In this document: piece by piece, positions 20,501-33,000 of the stretch
Position numbering within the stretch: position 1 is the stretch's first letter
Layout of the letters: each line of letters opens with the position of its first letter
Translations under genes and position numbers: made by a program
Notes under the pieces: generated by a model
Databases searched by the model: none
Told to the model about the DNA's origin: nothing
The model's input: only the letters and a program-made list of their open reading frames with translations
Assembly: GCA_963922205.1 (NCBI GenBank)
Contig: CAWUHX010000074.1
Span: forward strand, 744,001-808,000
Length of the DNA: 64,000 bases
Direction: 5' to 3'
DNA from: Romanomermis culicivorax
Lineage: Eukaryota; Nematoda; Enoplea; Mermithida; Mermithidae

Positions 20501-22223
20501 TACTGTTAGTATGAAAAGGCTTAAAATCAGATTTTATTTCAGATGTAGTCTGAAAACCTTTTGTGGTGCTTCGAGATGACGTCCTTGGTTTAGCCAACTG
20601 ACGTAACGAAATCTCATTTTCAGCAAAATTTATAGCATCATCAAGAGTAATACACCGTTGTTTCAAAATTTCAAGACGAAGAGATTCATCTGTGACCGCT
20701 TCAACGTACATAGTAATCAGTTCCGACTCATCAAACCCTGGTTTCTTATTAATGTAGGCTTTTCGAGCTTTTTCGCGAAAATCTTTAGAAAACTCTATAA
20801 TGGACTCATCCACTTTTTGAATGCGTCTCCTCAATTCATTTCTCAAACGATCAAAATGTTGTGTAGGAACAAGTTTACTCAAAAGTTCATTTTTCAATGT
20901 CGCCCAGTTTTTCCTGTGTTCCGGATCTATAGAGTCCAAAACATGTGCAGCGCGACCCTCTGTAAGATTTACTATTAACCAACATTTATACTCATCACTC
21001 CAGTCTGAAGCGTAAGCCGTTCTTTCAAGCTTAGCTAACCATTCAAGAAAATCTTCAGGACATGTTCCATCACAGGATTTAAATTGACGTGGAACTTTGA
21101 ACTCTTTTTCACACTTTTCATTAAACGTGGACTTAATAGGAGAAGCTAATGGGCTAGATATACGTGATACAAATCTGTCTTTTTTAGCTGAATCAGATTT
21201 TTGTTTCTCTTCACCACCACAACATTCGGATTTTCTAGATTTTTCTGTAGCTTTTACGGGAGAATTTAAGTGAAAACTTTCGAGTTTAGCTCGGAATTCA
21301 CGAAAATCTTCTTGATCGTCTTTATTAACTACAAAATCTTCAATTTTTGAAGAAATATTTGGACAAAAATCTAAAAGACGATGAATTTTTTGAACTTCAG
21401 ACGAGTTTTCTATAGAATCATTTTGTAGTTCAATGATTCTTTGATCAATTTTGGAAAACATGTCACCACAAGCTACATCTAACCTATTCAGCCCTTGTTC
21501 AAAGTGTTTAGATGAAGATTCAAAATTTAGTTTCAAATCTTTCATTACTTCGGGATCAGCTGAACTTTTCTGTATTTGAGTAACATCAGAGTGAATTTCC
21601 TCGAACCTTTGTGAAGTGCTACTTTTCAACACATACAAATTTTGTTTGAGAGCAGAAATTTGACCCGCAAAATTATCGAAATTAGCTTTAAGCTCATCGC
21701 GCATTAAATTAATTGCAGAATTTAGTTCTACAGTACCTTTTTCAAGATTTGTAACCTTATCTTCCACATTAGATTTCAATTTACCATACGAATTAGTTAA
21801 TACAGTAACATTTTCGGAAATCTTTTCCACTTTTCTTAAAGTTTCACTTACAGTAATACCGAGTTGGTCAGCCGAAACTAGTTCAGAAACCCCTGCAGCA
21901 TCCGTTAGATCAGGATCATCATCATTATCGTTACCATCATCATTATCCTTATCATTATCAGAAATTAGTTCTAACAACGCAGGATCAAAAGATTCACTCA
22001 ATTTAAATGTAAACGCATCAATGTTACTCTGATTAGTTCCCTTTCTAGACGCTTTTAGGCTACTAATGACATGCTCCTTAAGCTGTACCATTCCTTTCTC
22101 TTTGTCCGAAAAATCTACCTCGAGACCCAAGTCATCCGAAATGATTTTAAAAACGGGGTTATCAAGAGATAAAACTTTAAGCTGTGAAAATTTGACTTTG
22201 TTTATTTTCTTACTCGGATCCAT
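17556..22223 (-). CDS. Gypsy-element gag-protease-reverse transcriptase-RNase H polyprotein
   Basis: One ORF of about 1555 aa from MDPSKK (an ATG eight codons upstream is also possible). The N-terminal ~360 residues are coiled-coil-like. A capsid-like region follows (FLEWLAKLERTAYASDW), then two CCHC knuckles at ~620-660 (CYNCNQIGHTRRNC, CFICNNKGHRAYQC). A protease-like segment near 730 reads LVDNGSLCNIM, with DNG in place of the usual DTG. RT follows, with YLDDIIVFS at ~1218, then RNase H (IYTDACEKGIGAVLAQ, EKEMLAVYWAV, ADGLSR). Gag and pol are fused without a frameshift. The ORF ends TAA TAA at 17558, overlapping the integrase frame by 41 nt. Confidence 0.95.
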   Translation of the reverse strand: MDPSKKINKVKFSQLKVLSLDNPVFKIISDDLGLEVDFSDKEKGMVQLKEHVISSLKASRKGTNQSNIDAFTFKLSESFDPALLELISDNDKDNDDGNDNDDDPDLTDAAGVSELVSADQLGITVSETLRKVEKISENVTVLTNSYGKLKSNVEDKVTNLEKGTVELNSAINLMRDELKANFDNFAGQISALKQNLYVLKSSTSQRFEEIHSDVTQIQKSSADPEVMKDLKLNFESSSKHFEQGLNRLDVACGDMFSKIDQRIIELQNDSIENSSEVQKIHRLLDFCPNISSKIEDFVVNKDDQEDFREFRAKLESFHLNSPVKATEKSRKSECCGGEEKQKSDSAKKDRFVSRISSPLASPIKSTFNEKCEKEFKVPRQFKSCDGTCPEDFLEWLAKLERTAYASDWSDEYKCWLIVNLTEGRAAHVLDSIDPEHRKNWATLKNELLSKLVPTQHFDRLRNELRRRIQKVDESIIEFSKDFREKARKAYINKKPGFDESELITMYVEAVTDESLRLEILKQRCITLDDAINFAENEISLRQLAKPRTSSRSTTKGFQTTSEIKSDFKPFHTNSKTFIPFGARKSQPDKFSFKKNPNYRENNNQQNNGRTPSFNCYNCNQIGHTRRNCPQPNRDSNLTCFICNNKGHRAYQCSFMQTTSAGQNSQNTRQNFNGSSQSNNPQSSAFGIVGEETNFHTRTKHCDSSLHANIYVQIGQNKVETYTLVDNGSLCNIMRVDFMHQLQKVGENLKVRETSIEKIRSLSMDPLIVLGEVYTTVTITKDKQTHTFETSFLLVKSLPYDILLGAEAMKDGSLIVDVGQKVVFITSKQPVMEVPFRSQAKKTNSFAVKCDESVYIPPRSIVVVSVAIANQLGFEMGLLEPCPFDERQGFCCAASIAQVVDGRIPVLLVNLSDGATRCKKGTVFGNLGPWEEGSVSYGLSPTVCLGSAIGTAGGDCALLFQEQKFPGVSPSPQDPVVEQNNVLGSSGSSGSKPAVGGEVALKILGELISVSTGDNSVLSEKEKSELIDLLVKNANLFVEVTGHIGRTGIIKHSIDTGMEQPSVQGVRRIPESQKRIIDEEVDKMLKHGIVRNSTSPYRANFVLVQKKDGAWRPCIDFRMLNAITKKDVYPLPRIDDTLDSLGDAKIFSTIDLSQGYWQVELEEKSCEKTAFATRKGLFEFVVMPFGLCNAPSTFQRLMDIILSPFCWKFCMVYLDDIIVFSKTFSEHLNHLQKVFDRLRDADLIMKAAKCQFGRKSVPFLGHVISPDGIKPDPQKVAAIVNWPIPKNKEELSSFLGFIQYYRRFIPNFAQKASSLMELRKGKKEFLWNEECTEAFSNLKKEALNYPTLRYPDFSKKFIIYTDACEKGIGAVLAQRDEINEWAVAYASRILSETEFRYHINEKEMLAVYWAVTNVFRPYIFGREFDLVSDSSAVKALKSYKGNNGRILRWQQELNSYKFALFHRKGLVNSNADGLSRRPAGEPSSLSAEADKGFNFTDFLKFAQFSQPCTESVQESASISCAASTNKIFQVSVSNAAEVVDHLLEEKDLQKFHERLA

Positions 22224-22493
22224 TGAAAAAAATACGTATGGCGGCAATAAGCAAATCGAAAACGATCAAACGACAAATACGAACGATAAAAGCGTAAAAA
22301 TCCAATAGAACGACGATAAAAATAACTAAAACGGCGAAATTAAAATATAATGAAAAAACCGACGAAATTTGGAAAAACGAATAAGAAAAATTAAGAAACT
22401 TAGAATAAAAAATAGAAGGGGCATTCAGTTGTCCAAACGTCTACTCCACAAAAGCTCTTTTTACGATGTTATTGTCTGGAATATCCATCCATA

Positions 22494-22512
22494 TATCCTG
22501 GTGCCAGCACCA
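22494..22512 (-). other. Primer-binding site of the gypsy element
   Basis: Directly after the minus-strand 5' LTR end (ATATTACA) the sequence is TGGTGCTGGCACCAGGATA. It begins TGG as expected for complementarity to a tRNA 3' CCA. It contains the perfect palindrome GGTGCTGGCACC. The tRNA species is not identified. Confidence 0.7.
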
Positions 22513-22990
22513 TGTAATATTTGGCTACCTATGGATAGTAGGATGGCGTGGCAAACCCAGACTCGGATAATTTTATGACCCATTTTTAACGAATACTGTA
22601 AGGGATAGGCTAGACCCCTGAGCTTAGAAGACAAGAGCAAAACGAAAGTCCAACTTTACTGCCTTTCGACCTTCTAGTACGACTGACCATTTAACAAAAA
22701 ATATACAAACGACGAAAAACGATGCACATGGTCACCTGACGGGTCAATCAAAAAGTATAGAAAAAATACTCGTGTGAGGCCGCCAGAAGGAAACAGATAT
22801 GTGTCTGTGCATCAAATTAAAAGCAATAAACGTCAAATTAGAAAACAAAAATAAGAAAATTGTGAGATGAATAAAACAGGTCTGGTGACTAAAATAATAA
22901 ACAAAAGATGGAAAGAAAAATAAAAGATTGTGTTACAAAAATGAGAAAGAAAAATAAGAAATAAAGTGCCTAATTTGCATATTCACTACA
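22513..22990 (-). repeat. 5' LTR of the gypsy element (478 bp)
   Basis: Same length and, by eye, same sequence as 12209-12686. On the minus strand it begins TGTAGTGAATATGC and ends AATATTACA, followed by the primer-binding site. The 265 bp between it and the gag ATG form the leader. Confidence 0.93.
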
Positions 22991-22994
22991 CGTG

Positions 22995-23230
22995 TGACAA
23001 CCAGCATCCACCAGATCGAACTGGAGGACCAAGTAGGCCATGCGCCGAAACGTCTACCCCGCCCAATCTACATTTTTCCATTTCAAGGATAACTTTTTTG
23101 AAAATTCGCTATTTTGAGAATCTGTTCTGGTTATCGCTGTTTTGAGACATCGCTGTTTTGAGAATCGCTGTATTGAGTCTCGCTATTTCGAGTTTCATTG
23201 TTGTGTGTTTCGCTGAATAGGGGCGAAACC
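22995..23230 (+). repeat. Foldback-like repeat, right arm
   Basis: Tandem, imperfect CGCTGTTTTGAGA units run from about 23100 to 23215 (atcgctgttttgagacatcgctgt and variants), ending CGCTGAATAGGGGCG. These are inverted relative to the units at 11540-11635, supporting one element interrupted by the gypsy insertion. Confidence 0.5.
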
Positions 23231-24078
23231 TTAAGTGCAACCTGGTTCCAAAAAAATAAGTCGAGTACATCGTGATTCTTAAAAAATCAAACTGTTTTTT
23301 TCGTTGGTGTTGGAGTAGATCACGATTTCTTTTTTTGAATCGACATGCAACTTAGGTTCTCTTTTTTGTAATCAATATGCACGTGATTTCTTTTTTAAAA
23401 TCAGATTGCTACTTGATTTCTCGTGCGCGAAATTTTTACACCCAATAGACGATTTTTATTTGATTTTTTCCTCGACATTTTGAATATTGCGATGATAAAC
23501 TTAATTTATGGATTGTGAATTCTAATGTGTCGTCGGGATTTCACACTCGCTTTTGTTTTTCAGGTGAAAACAAAAGCAAGTGACTCTTCTCAGATTCTTG
23601 GCATGCAAAGGACTTATTGAGGAGTGTCAGGAAAGTTATTCCTCCTTGCGTGCTTCCTTTCATCTTAAAAATTAAGCCGTTTCCTCGCACTAATGAAACG
23701 ACTATATTTCTGGACCTCATCTTTTATGTGTGCAATTTATTTCATGACGTCACTGGTGACGTTTCTGGGGTTGTTTATTTTCAAGCTGTGGAAAAATTTT
23801 AGGACCGATTTCTAAACTTTTATGTTTTAGTGTCTCTTGACGTTAGAATTCGGGAAAGTTACTTATTTTTTTGGTACAAGACGATATTATTTTGCCAGGA
23901 AATCTGGTTTTTTTTGTTAATCTATCAAAGACGTTCTTCGAACTTGAACCGAACTTCTGGTTTTGGCACGCACATTTCTTATTAGTGTTTATTTTTCAGA
24001 TGATATAGCGATTTATTTAATTTTTGATCAATTTTAGTGCGGCAGTAATTACTTGTTTCACAGTAAAACAAATTGACT
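23231..24078 (+). other. Upstream region of the extended synaptotagmin gene
   Basis: No gene recognised. 23235-23420 has several direct, irregular GATTTCTTTTTTGAATC-like repeats. A splice acceptor-like cttgtttcacag lies just before the start codon, so an upstream non-coding exon is likely. Confidence 0.45.
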
Positions 24079-27000
24079 ATGGTAGATTTAAGCGAATATT
24101 TGCCGTCTATTTTGGGCAGCACTATGCTATTGTTGACTTGTTGGACTTTGGGTCGGTTCAACTATTCCATTTTTTGGGTGATCATTTTCATCATTTTCAA
24201 CACAGTCAAATCTAAATTATGGCAGCAAAGACAGAAACGGGTCATCGCATTGCAACACGCGGCCATGAAAGAGAAGGAGGTAATTTTGGCCCAACTGAAA
24301 GACTTGCCGGCGTGGGTACAGTTTCCGGACACGGAAAGAGTCGAGTGGATGAATAAAGTAAATTTGTATCTTCATAGGAGCACTATAAATCTGATTTCAA
24401 AAATTTTTTGGTGATTAGATGGTGCAAATTCTGATTAATTTTAATACATATTACTGTAAACTTGTCTTCAAAGACGCGCGAACTTTTAGTGACTTTATTA
24501 CCAAACTCTATTTCCTGGCATCAGCGTTTTTCTTTTAATGGTGGGATAAAAATTATCATTCATTTTTCAAGTAGATTTAAATTTTTTTCTGTTCTTGGAT
24601 TTTTCCCATTAGAACTGTAGGTGCTTTAAAAGCTAATGAAAACGAATTAGAAATAAGGTCATGATTTTTAATGATACAGTAAATTGTCCGACGTTACGGA
24701 GGATGGGCAGTCAGTGAGGTCCTTTTGGGGGCTGCACTCGTCTGTCGACGCTCATTTGGAAGAGAAGTTCATGAGTATACGAGCACGTGGGAACGGTCTT
24801 GACCCCCATCAAATTCTCATTCACACGGGCAGATATCGATATAAAGAAAAAAATGAAAATAATGGAGAAAAGAATGAGAAAAATGAAAAAAAGTGTAAAG
24901 CTAAGTTCGTTTAATGCTCATAAATATGAATAAAAATAACAAAAGCACAAAAAAGTCACGGATTTTTGGTCAAAAACTATAACAAAAAATTTTATTGGCC
25001 TCCTCACTTGTCCGACCCCAGCAGAATTTCATTGAAATTCCGATTGGTGTGTAAAATTTTTATCCCATGAGCCAATTGGCCTGTGGAGTGAAAATGAAAA
25101 AAACCCTCATAGTTTCAAATGTCATATACTCAAGTTTTGTCTAATTGCGCTGTCAAGTTTTTTTCAGGTCATCTTTCAACTTTGGCCGTATATCGGTGAA
25201 TACAGTAAATGGTTTATCAAAGAAATCGTCGAGCCACAAATCAAAGCACATATGCCAAACATGCTGAAAAGCTTTCGATTCGAAGAAATAGATATCGGCG
25301 ATATTGTAAAAACGAAGTTTAAAGTTTTTTTGTCTTCTTTCTCAACTCGTTTTTTAGCCTCTGAGAGTCAGCGGCATAAAAGTTTATAGCGAAAATGTGG
25401 GTAGGGACAAAATAATTATGGACATGGATGTTGCGTAAGTAAATAATCTTGAAAACTCGATATTTTTCCTTTATCTGATGTCAGTCATAAAATATGTGTT
25501 CTTCACTGAGCTACTGAACTTGATCAAGTGCGATATATGTCACGTGTTGACGAATAAATAAAGAAAGAAATGAACAAAGCAGAAAAGGAAAAAAAAAGTG
25601 GGAGATGGAGGAAAGGCAGAGTATGGTTTGGGTCCGGAGTTTGACGGGCAAACTGGGTGGAAGGTAAGGGCAAGACTAAGGGGGAGTGGGGTGGCGAAAA
25701 TGTTAGGCCGCTGTGGGTGTTGGATGATGAGACTAAGCTTTGGATTTATACAAAGTACTCAGGCAAAACACCGTGACTTCTGACAAAGAAGCTCCTACCC
25801 CCGTCTCCAATTTCCTGATCTTGTTGAACCTGTCCTATGCTCACAAAACAATGCAAGTTACCGTGTTGCGCTTGTATTGTGTGACAGTAAAATGACGCCA
25901 ATGCAAAATCAGGCGTCCAAATAAATACAACAACAAAAACTAAATCTTCCTTTCACTAAACATTTTTGACTTTTATGACCGACCAACGACGAAACGTGCA
26001 TGAATAGTGTTATGCAAAACGAATGTTTTACATTGACAGTTTTTGACTTTGTATAAGAAATTAATTAATGTGAGAAAAATTTTAACACCGGTTTAGTTGT
26101 GTGGTATCCTACACAAGGGAAAATTTAATTCTTGTCTAAATTAAACTACATTGAACCATTTTAGTCCTAGTATCCTTTGAGTCAGGGATATGTGATTTCC
26201 TTTTTTCTAGATACGCTGGTGACTGTGAGTTTGTTGTGGCTGTCGGAGCTTTGAAAGGTGGACTTCGACAAATGCAGGTAAAATTTGAAACTTTGATTTT
26301 AAGAAGTATATAATCCATTAATTCCATTTTATAGTTTAAAGGGAAATTAAGAACCATTTTGACGCCATTGATACCAAAGCCCCCCATGATTGGTGGAGTT
26401 ACAGCATTTTTCTTGGATGTGCCGGTACAACCATTTAGTAACTTGCTTGCTACGGTGGTCATCAATTCCTGGAACTACATTTGCGCATCATTGTAAATAT
26501 TATTTACGGTTTCGGAGGAAGTATTCCCAAACCAAATTCTTTGGAATCCAAATGTTGAGCCTCTCCACAGATGTTCAGTTTGTTATTGGGGTATTCGAAA
26601 GCCGAAATTTCATGTTGGGCTCGCTCAATAATTAGCAATTTTTTTAGATTTTAATTCATTCCAGAATTTTTGGTCGAGATGGGACTGGATTTATAAAGAT
26701 TGTATATTGGAGTATATTCAAAAGTTTTAAGATTGCTTAGGTAAAACCTCAGTAGTCATAACCCAAGTCTCGTTTTGCCTACGTATTGCATACAACCTAT
26801 AGTCTATTTTTTATAAAATTCTTGTAAGAAAGAACAAAAATCAGCACTGTCGTTATTATCATTTGCATAAAGTTTTACTTTAAAATTTCTTACTCAAAAA
26901 ATTGTTAAAGGTTAGTTGTTCAGTATTTGCGAAAGTTTTTAATCCTACGTGGCATATCGTTTGGCAGAAAATCGTAAAAATATGAAATGGTAATCATACT

Positions 27001-30000
27001 TGCTTTCTAGCTTTGTTATTTCAAGCATTTCATAAAATCATATTATACCTATAGCCTTGATTTTTCCAACAAAGAGTGTCTCCACGTCAGGGGGCCGCTT
27101 CGTGGTGGTCATATAGAAAAAGAATAGTTTCGACCTTCATCAGGTGATCACTTGATTTCTTGCACTTCCAACAACAAAAAGGCAACCGAGGAGCATCCGA
27201 ACAATTTTTGCTGTTTTTTCTTCAACTTTACCATCCGTCTAACAAAAAATTTTTTTCAAACGTCGCCTTTTGATCAGAGTTTTCTGAGCTTATCTGCATA
27301 TGGAGCTAACATTGTAAATTATCTGGTGAATGTAAGTTCATCATTCAACCCCGATCTTGGACTAAGCTAGACTCCGTAATGTGCGTGAAGTTGCAGATGG
27401 CAAAATGGAAGAATTCCTTGGTAAACTGTCGATACTCGATCAAACCCGGAAATAGTTCATGTTGTTTGATTATGCATTGTGTCAATTTTCATCATCATTA
27501 ATATACGATAAATTTCAGTGGAGCTGTTCTTTAAATTTCCTGTTGATACCGCTGAAAATTTGAATTTTTTATTCTATAAAAACGTATAATCCAGAAAAGC
27601 GTAAAGTGTGAGAAAATTAGTCTACGTTGTGTGACGAAATTTGACCAAATAGTATTCTGCTGAATAAGAAAGGTTTAAACGGGAAATTTAACGGATTGCC
27701 AGAATGACGAGATCAATCACAAATCACTTTTGCTTTAAATTTATCCGGAGGATCTGGTAAGTATAAATTTGACAAGTAAGATTCAAATATATCTTTTTCA
27801 GTAATGATCGACTGCTTAATATTCTCTGTCATTTTTCGATCAAACTTAAGATTTTATAGATCTTGTTCCATATGCCTACAAAATTCGCTGCCTCAAAGAC
27901 CTTTAATCTATACGTTACTTTAGACCATAGATTTCGACTTGACCGGCTTGGGAGAATTTGTAGAATTGCCACTTTTGATGTAAGTTGATTGTGACTTGAC
28001 AACGATTAAAAATCTTATCGGACATTTGCACATGAATTTCGACAGAATTAAATGATTTAATGTTTGCTTCGTCTATTGCCGGTCCTGTTCGTAGGCAATT
28101 TTTTCAGCACTACAGTAAGAAACGTTATAAACACTCAAGTATCGAGTATATGCGTTTTGCCCAACGAAATAGTGATCCCTCTAACGACGGAAACGAACAT
28201 TGTGAATCTATACTTCCAAGAGCCAGACGTGAGTCCTTTTCTTGATAACTGCTAATTTATTTAATTATTGTAATGAATTAAACGGCACGAAAACTTCCTT
28301 TTTTAAAGTTGTATGGAAAGCTGAAATTTTAAAACGCGTCGAATTCTTATATCCACTAATTATATACAAGTTTATAAAAAGCTAATGGCGTAAGAATTTG
28401 ATGATTTTTGTTTCAGGGTGTCGCTAGAATAAATTGCATCGAAGCTCGTAATCTCGAAAACAGGGATGTTTTTCTGCAAGGAAAATCTGATCCCTTCACT
28501 AGATTTTCAGGTATAGTTTTTTCATGAGTAACATTTGTTGTTGTACTGAACTGTATAAGAACTGCAGAATTGGCTTGTGTGAAATTTCGACACTAACCAA
28601 ATTTTGGAAAAACTGTAAGAGTTTCGACAAATTCTACCAAAATCTACACACCTCATAAGAGCATGCATGCTTATCCGAAGTGCGTTTCTTTCGTCGGAAA
28701 GCTCATTTCTTCAAAATGCTGTTCAGATCAGCTGCAGAATCAACATCCGAGCACAATTTATTTAAGATCTAAACCTTGTATCAGAAATTTTTTGAATCAA
28801 TTCAAACGTTTTTAAAATCATAAATTGGAAATTTATTAAATCAGAGCGGAAATCTATTTCATTATCACACGCTGATTTTTTCCATTGTATGTCTGATCCA
28901 TATCAAGATTAAAAATCGACTAAGAGGAAGTTTTTAATCTTTTTCTTGTGCATTAAGGTGAAACAATGTTCATGATTCTAGCTGTGTATTAGGGTATACA
29001 TCCACTGCCAAATTCTTTATTTGTGCAGCTTTTTTTCATTCAGTCGGCGCTCAAGGTTTTCGCACGAAAACAATCGACAATACCTTGAATCCAATTTGGA
29101 ACGAAATTTTCGAAGCAGTCGTCGATCAAGCCTTCGGTCAAAAATTATTAGTCGAAACTTACGACGACGATGTTGGTAAAAACGACGATTTCTTGGGTAG
29201 AACGTCTATTGACCTTGGCACGGTCAAAGATAGAGGAGAAATCGATGAAGTTAGTGGAAATTGGGCAATTTCAGATTGATGTACAGTATGGGAACTACTA
29301 GTTCATTTTTTCTAAACGAGACTTGGAATGCAAAAAGGAGCGTAGTCAATGAAAAAATCACCTGCGTACTCGAACATCTTTTTGGTCACGTTGACTGTAG
29401 GAGATAGAACTACAATATCAACGTGAGAAAACAGATGCCCTCGCTCATTGCAGATTTTTCATCTGTGAAAGCATTTTTTCACCTTCCGAATCTCATTTCA
29501 AATCGACTACAGAAGAGCTACGGTACTGTCATCGATAGAGATATCGGGTTTGGTTTATGTTAAAATTTATCTAGTTGTGTCAAGATTCATCTAATCTAAA
29601 GTATCTTTAATACTATCACATGATACTGGTAGCTGCTTGTCTAAACGAACTTTTTTAGCTTGCATTAACGAATACTTTGATAACTTACGGCCTTTCAATG
29701 TACCGGTAACGTGCTTAATCTGAATCGAATTTCCAAAAAACAGGAATCTTGGATTTTTATAAAAGCATGCGTGTGAGATTAACATTATTGGGGGCGATAT
29801 GCTGGAAAATGCAGGTTCTGCAAATTTACATGCAACTGCGTGTGAAAATTTACATAAAAATTGAAAATGAAAGTCGTGCTCTAATCTTACTGGTTACGGT
29901 AAAACAAACTTCTGTTGAAATGTGACTATCGAATTATTGTATTAGAATAATTTCATTTTCTAGTGGTACGCCCTGGAAGGCGTTAAACACGGTGAAATTC

Positions 30001-33000
30001 ATTTATCTATTACATGGTTACGACTGACCACAGACATGCCGTCATTAGCTAGTGAAACGAGTGTGAAACAAAACGTCAACAATGCAATTTTAATGGTCTA
30101 TATCGACAATGTCAGTAATTTGCCGGTAATTATAAGTTGTTTTCCGAATAAGTCGTCATCTGATGGTTTCTTTTCTTTCGATAGAGCTCGAAGTTGGACT
30201 TCGAACCGTCGCCTTTAATCGAAATGACCGTTGGAAATGTCATGCAAGCAACTTTCCCGAAACCGAAAACCCGCAATCCACTTTACAGGCAAAAGTTTGC
30301 GTTTTTCGTATCGAATGTTGAACACCAAATATTCAAAATTGAGGTTTGTTTAGTGAAAAATTTCTATTGAACAAAAGATATTTCAGAAAAACATCGGGAG
30401 TGGATATCATTCAGTTTTCGATGATAGGCATAATGCTTTCTGGTATCATTTTTTCGGACTGATCTTTTGCTTGTTTATTATTTTAGTACATTTAATTTGA
30501 ATAAATTACAGAAATTATGACGAAATTTGAACTGAACCGAAACAAGAAATCTGACGTCTGCAAGATGCGCACGAATTTAAAAAATGTAACTTTCTCTAAA
30601 AAAGTTGGAAAACTTATGATTTTTTTCACTGGCATTATTTTTGTTACGTTGGCGGAAGTTTAATACTGTAGGCAGCAGTTGCTCAATCGTCATATTTTTG
30701 CTCCGTTATGTGCAAACGGAGTTAAAAAGAAATTACATCGATACTTTCACGGCCAAATCACAGAGAATAGAGCAAGTAAATTTAGAGCAGTTTCGGAGAA
30801 ATGCTAGAGTAAATATGGAGCAAAATGAGAGTAATTTTTGGAAGGTAAACTTTTTGGTATCATATAGCAAATGAAGAAAGTAAGCTCGGAGCAAAATACG
30901 TCGAGATTTACTCCTCAGAACAATATAGGAGCAAAATAGTTTAGATATTCGTTTTCTCCCATGTGACTCAACGGGCGTGTCACAGAAAGTGAAGTAGGCG
31001 TAGACCTAGTAACCCTGGAGCGACCTAAAAGTAAAAATGGTGGTCGATTTTTTGTGACTACTGTTATGCAGATGGTTTTTCCGTATTAGTGACGTGGTGA
31101 CTGTTCGTACACGCTGAAAACGGTCGACCACAAAGAGTGTGTTGACATGACTGGGGCAAATATAGTAAGGTATCAACGCTGTGCACATTTGATTTTTTCT
31201 TTCCCAATCTACTGCTGCTGCGACCAGGAGTAAGTTTTGATGCAAATCTCTGAAACTTTGCTCCAAGAATGCTCCGAACTTACTTTCTCCACCTTCTGTG
31301 ACACCAAAAAAGTTTATTTCAAAGATTGATCCTGTTTTGCAGCGCTTAGGTAGGAAAAGGGCGAAAAAATCTAGGAGCAGAAGTGGAGCATATATTCCAA
31401 GATTGCTCCCGCATTTACTCCTACTCCGCTCCCGCTTTACTCTGTCTTCTGTGATTTGTCCTTGAGTTTTCACATGCACGCATTAGAAAATTCGCGGTAA
31501 AATTTGCAGTCCTTAAAAGTGATGTGCGCCAGAAAAATGTCCATGTCCGGATATCCGTGTTTTTTGCACTTTCGGATATCTGAATATCGGGATATATCCG
31601 GACATTGTTAATGTTGTTTGCAAAGAGATAAAAAGAGGTCACATATTAAGTAATAATACACTGGGTCAATTACAATACTAAATAATAATGTTCAATAGGT
31701 GCAATAACTTTTCGTTTCATATTTATTTAACGGCGACTGTTATAAAAATATGTTACTATTTTAAACTGCAATATCTCAGGAAGCACTGTAAGAAAAGTAT
31801 AGCTTTTTTATCCGATTCACACGTGCATTACGTTTTTTGTCCACGAATAAAAAATTTTGATTTATGCTTGTCGGGATAGATTGTTGGATGTTCATTATGA
31901 AACTCATACCTGAACTGAATAGTATATGACAATTATGTAATTTGAACCGTTTGTTGTTTTGGTGTTGAAATTTTGTGTAATAATGTAGCACCTAACTTCT
32001 CAGTAACCTTGAATTCTTTTTTTGAATAGTGAAAATATCCGGATGTATCCGGATATTTTTTCAAATCCGGATATCCATTTTTCAAAATATCCGTCCCGAT
32101 ATCCATATATCGGACGCACATCACTACTCCGTAAATCAGAAGCTTCTTGTTTCTCGTAGTCTGTGTCTACAAAAATCGATGGAAAAAACGATTAGAAAAT
32201 TTCATGATCCCATTTCAGTGTAGAAAATTGGATTATTCAGGGGCGCATTTTTTGGAACAAAATATTTGTTTCTCAAATTTCTTCGATAGGTAGTAGTTTA
32301 TATTCTCCATATCTTTTCTTCGTGTGTATTATAATCTTTTTTTCTTAATTTTCAGGCCAAAGATGATGCCAATGCCAAAAAAACATTGGGTGAATGCGTC
32401 GTACCCATAAGAGAATTGTTGAAAGAGAATAACCTTCAAATTTTGGAGCAAACCTTATATTTAGCTTTGGGCCCTCATTCGTCGCCGTTAGTTGTCAGTT
32501 TGCGGCTTAGAGTAAGCTCATTTTTCTTTTTCAGGTTTATAAGTGTGATACACACCTTTTTTGCAGAATATTCATTACAGAAAAATTTTATATGTATATG
32601 TAACTGAAGTCTGGATTTACAGTTTTTAGAATGCATAGTTGATCGATCGGTGAAATTATACGGAAATTACAATTCGATTGTTCCTGAAACTTGTAAGTTT
32701 TTCCAATTTCAGCCTATTTTCTGTTCACTTAAGAAATTAAAAGCGTCGGTCTTCATCTTAAAAACATGTTCCAAAGCGTTTTTTTTTAATTTTCCAGAAT
32801 ATTCTGACATCACAAAATGCATGGGAAATTCACTACTATAATTCGATTGAAACATGTACGATGGAAGCGTTCATGAATTATTTTTATATTTCAAATGAAT
32901 TCGGCATAAAAAAATTTATGGATTCTGTCATCCGTTGCATTATTTTATATCATCTCGAATTTAATTTCTTTAAGGTAACAATGGAAATCAATTGCACGTC

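Larger units (their letters stand above)
12209..22990 (-). mobile_element. Ty3/gypsy-type LTR retrotransposon, full length (10.8 kb)
   Basis: 478-bp LTRs at 12209-12686 and 22513-22990 appear identical by eye. CGTG target duplications flank the element (12205-12208 and 22991-22994). The primer-binding site and polypurine tract place the 5' LTR on the right. Gene order on the minus strand is gag-PR-RT-RH, then integrase, then an extra ORF. RT before integrase, with CCHC knuckles, is the Ty3/gypsy arrangement. Identical LTRs and long ORFs indicate a recent insertion. It sits inside an older foldback-like repeat. Confidence 0.93.

Noticed and set aside
24684-24914. Small ORF in E-Syt intron 1
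   Set aside because: No start context, no motif, and it ends in AAAAATGAAAA simple sequence.
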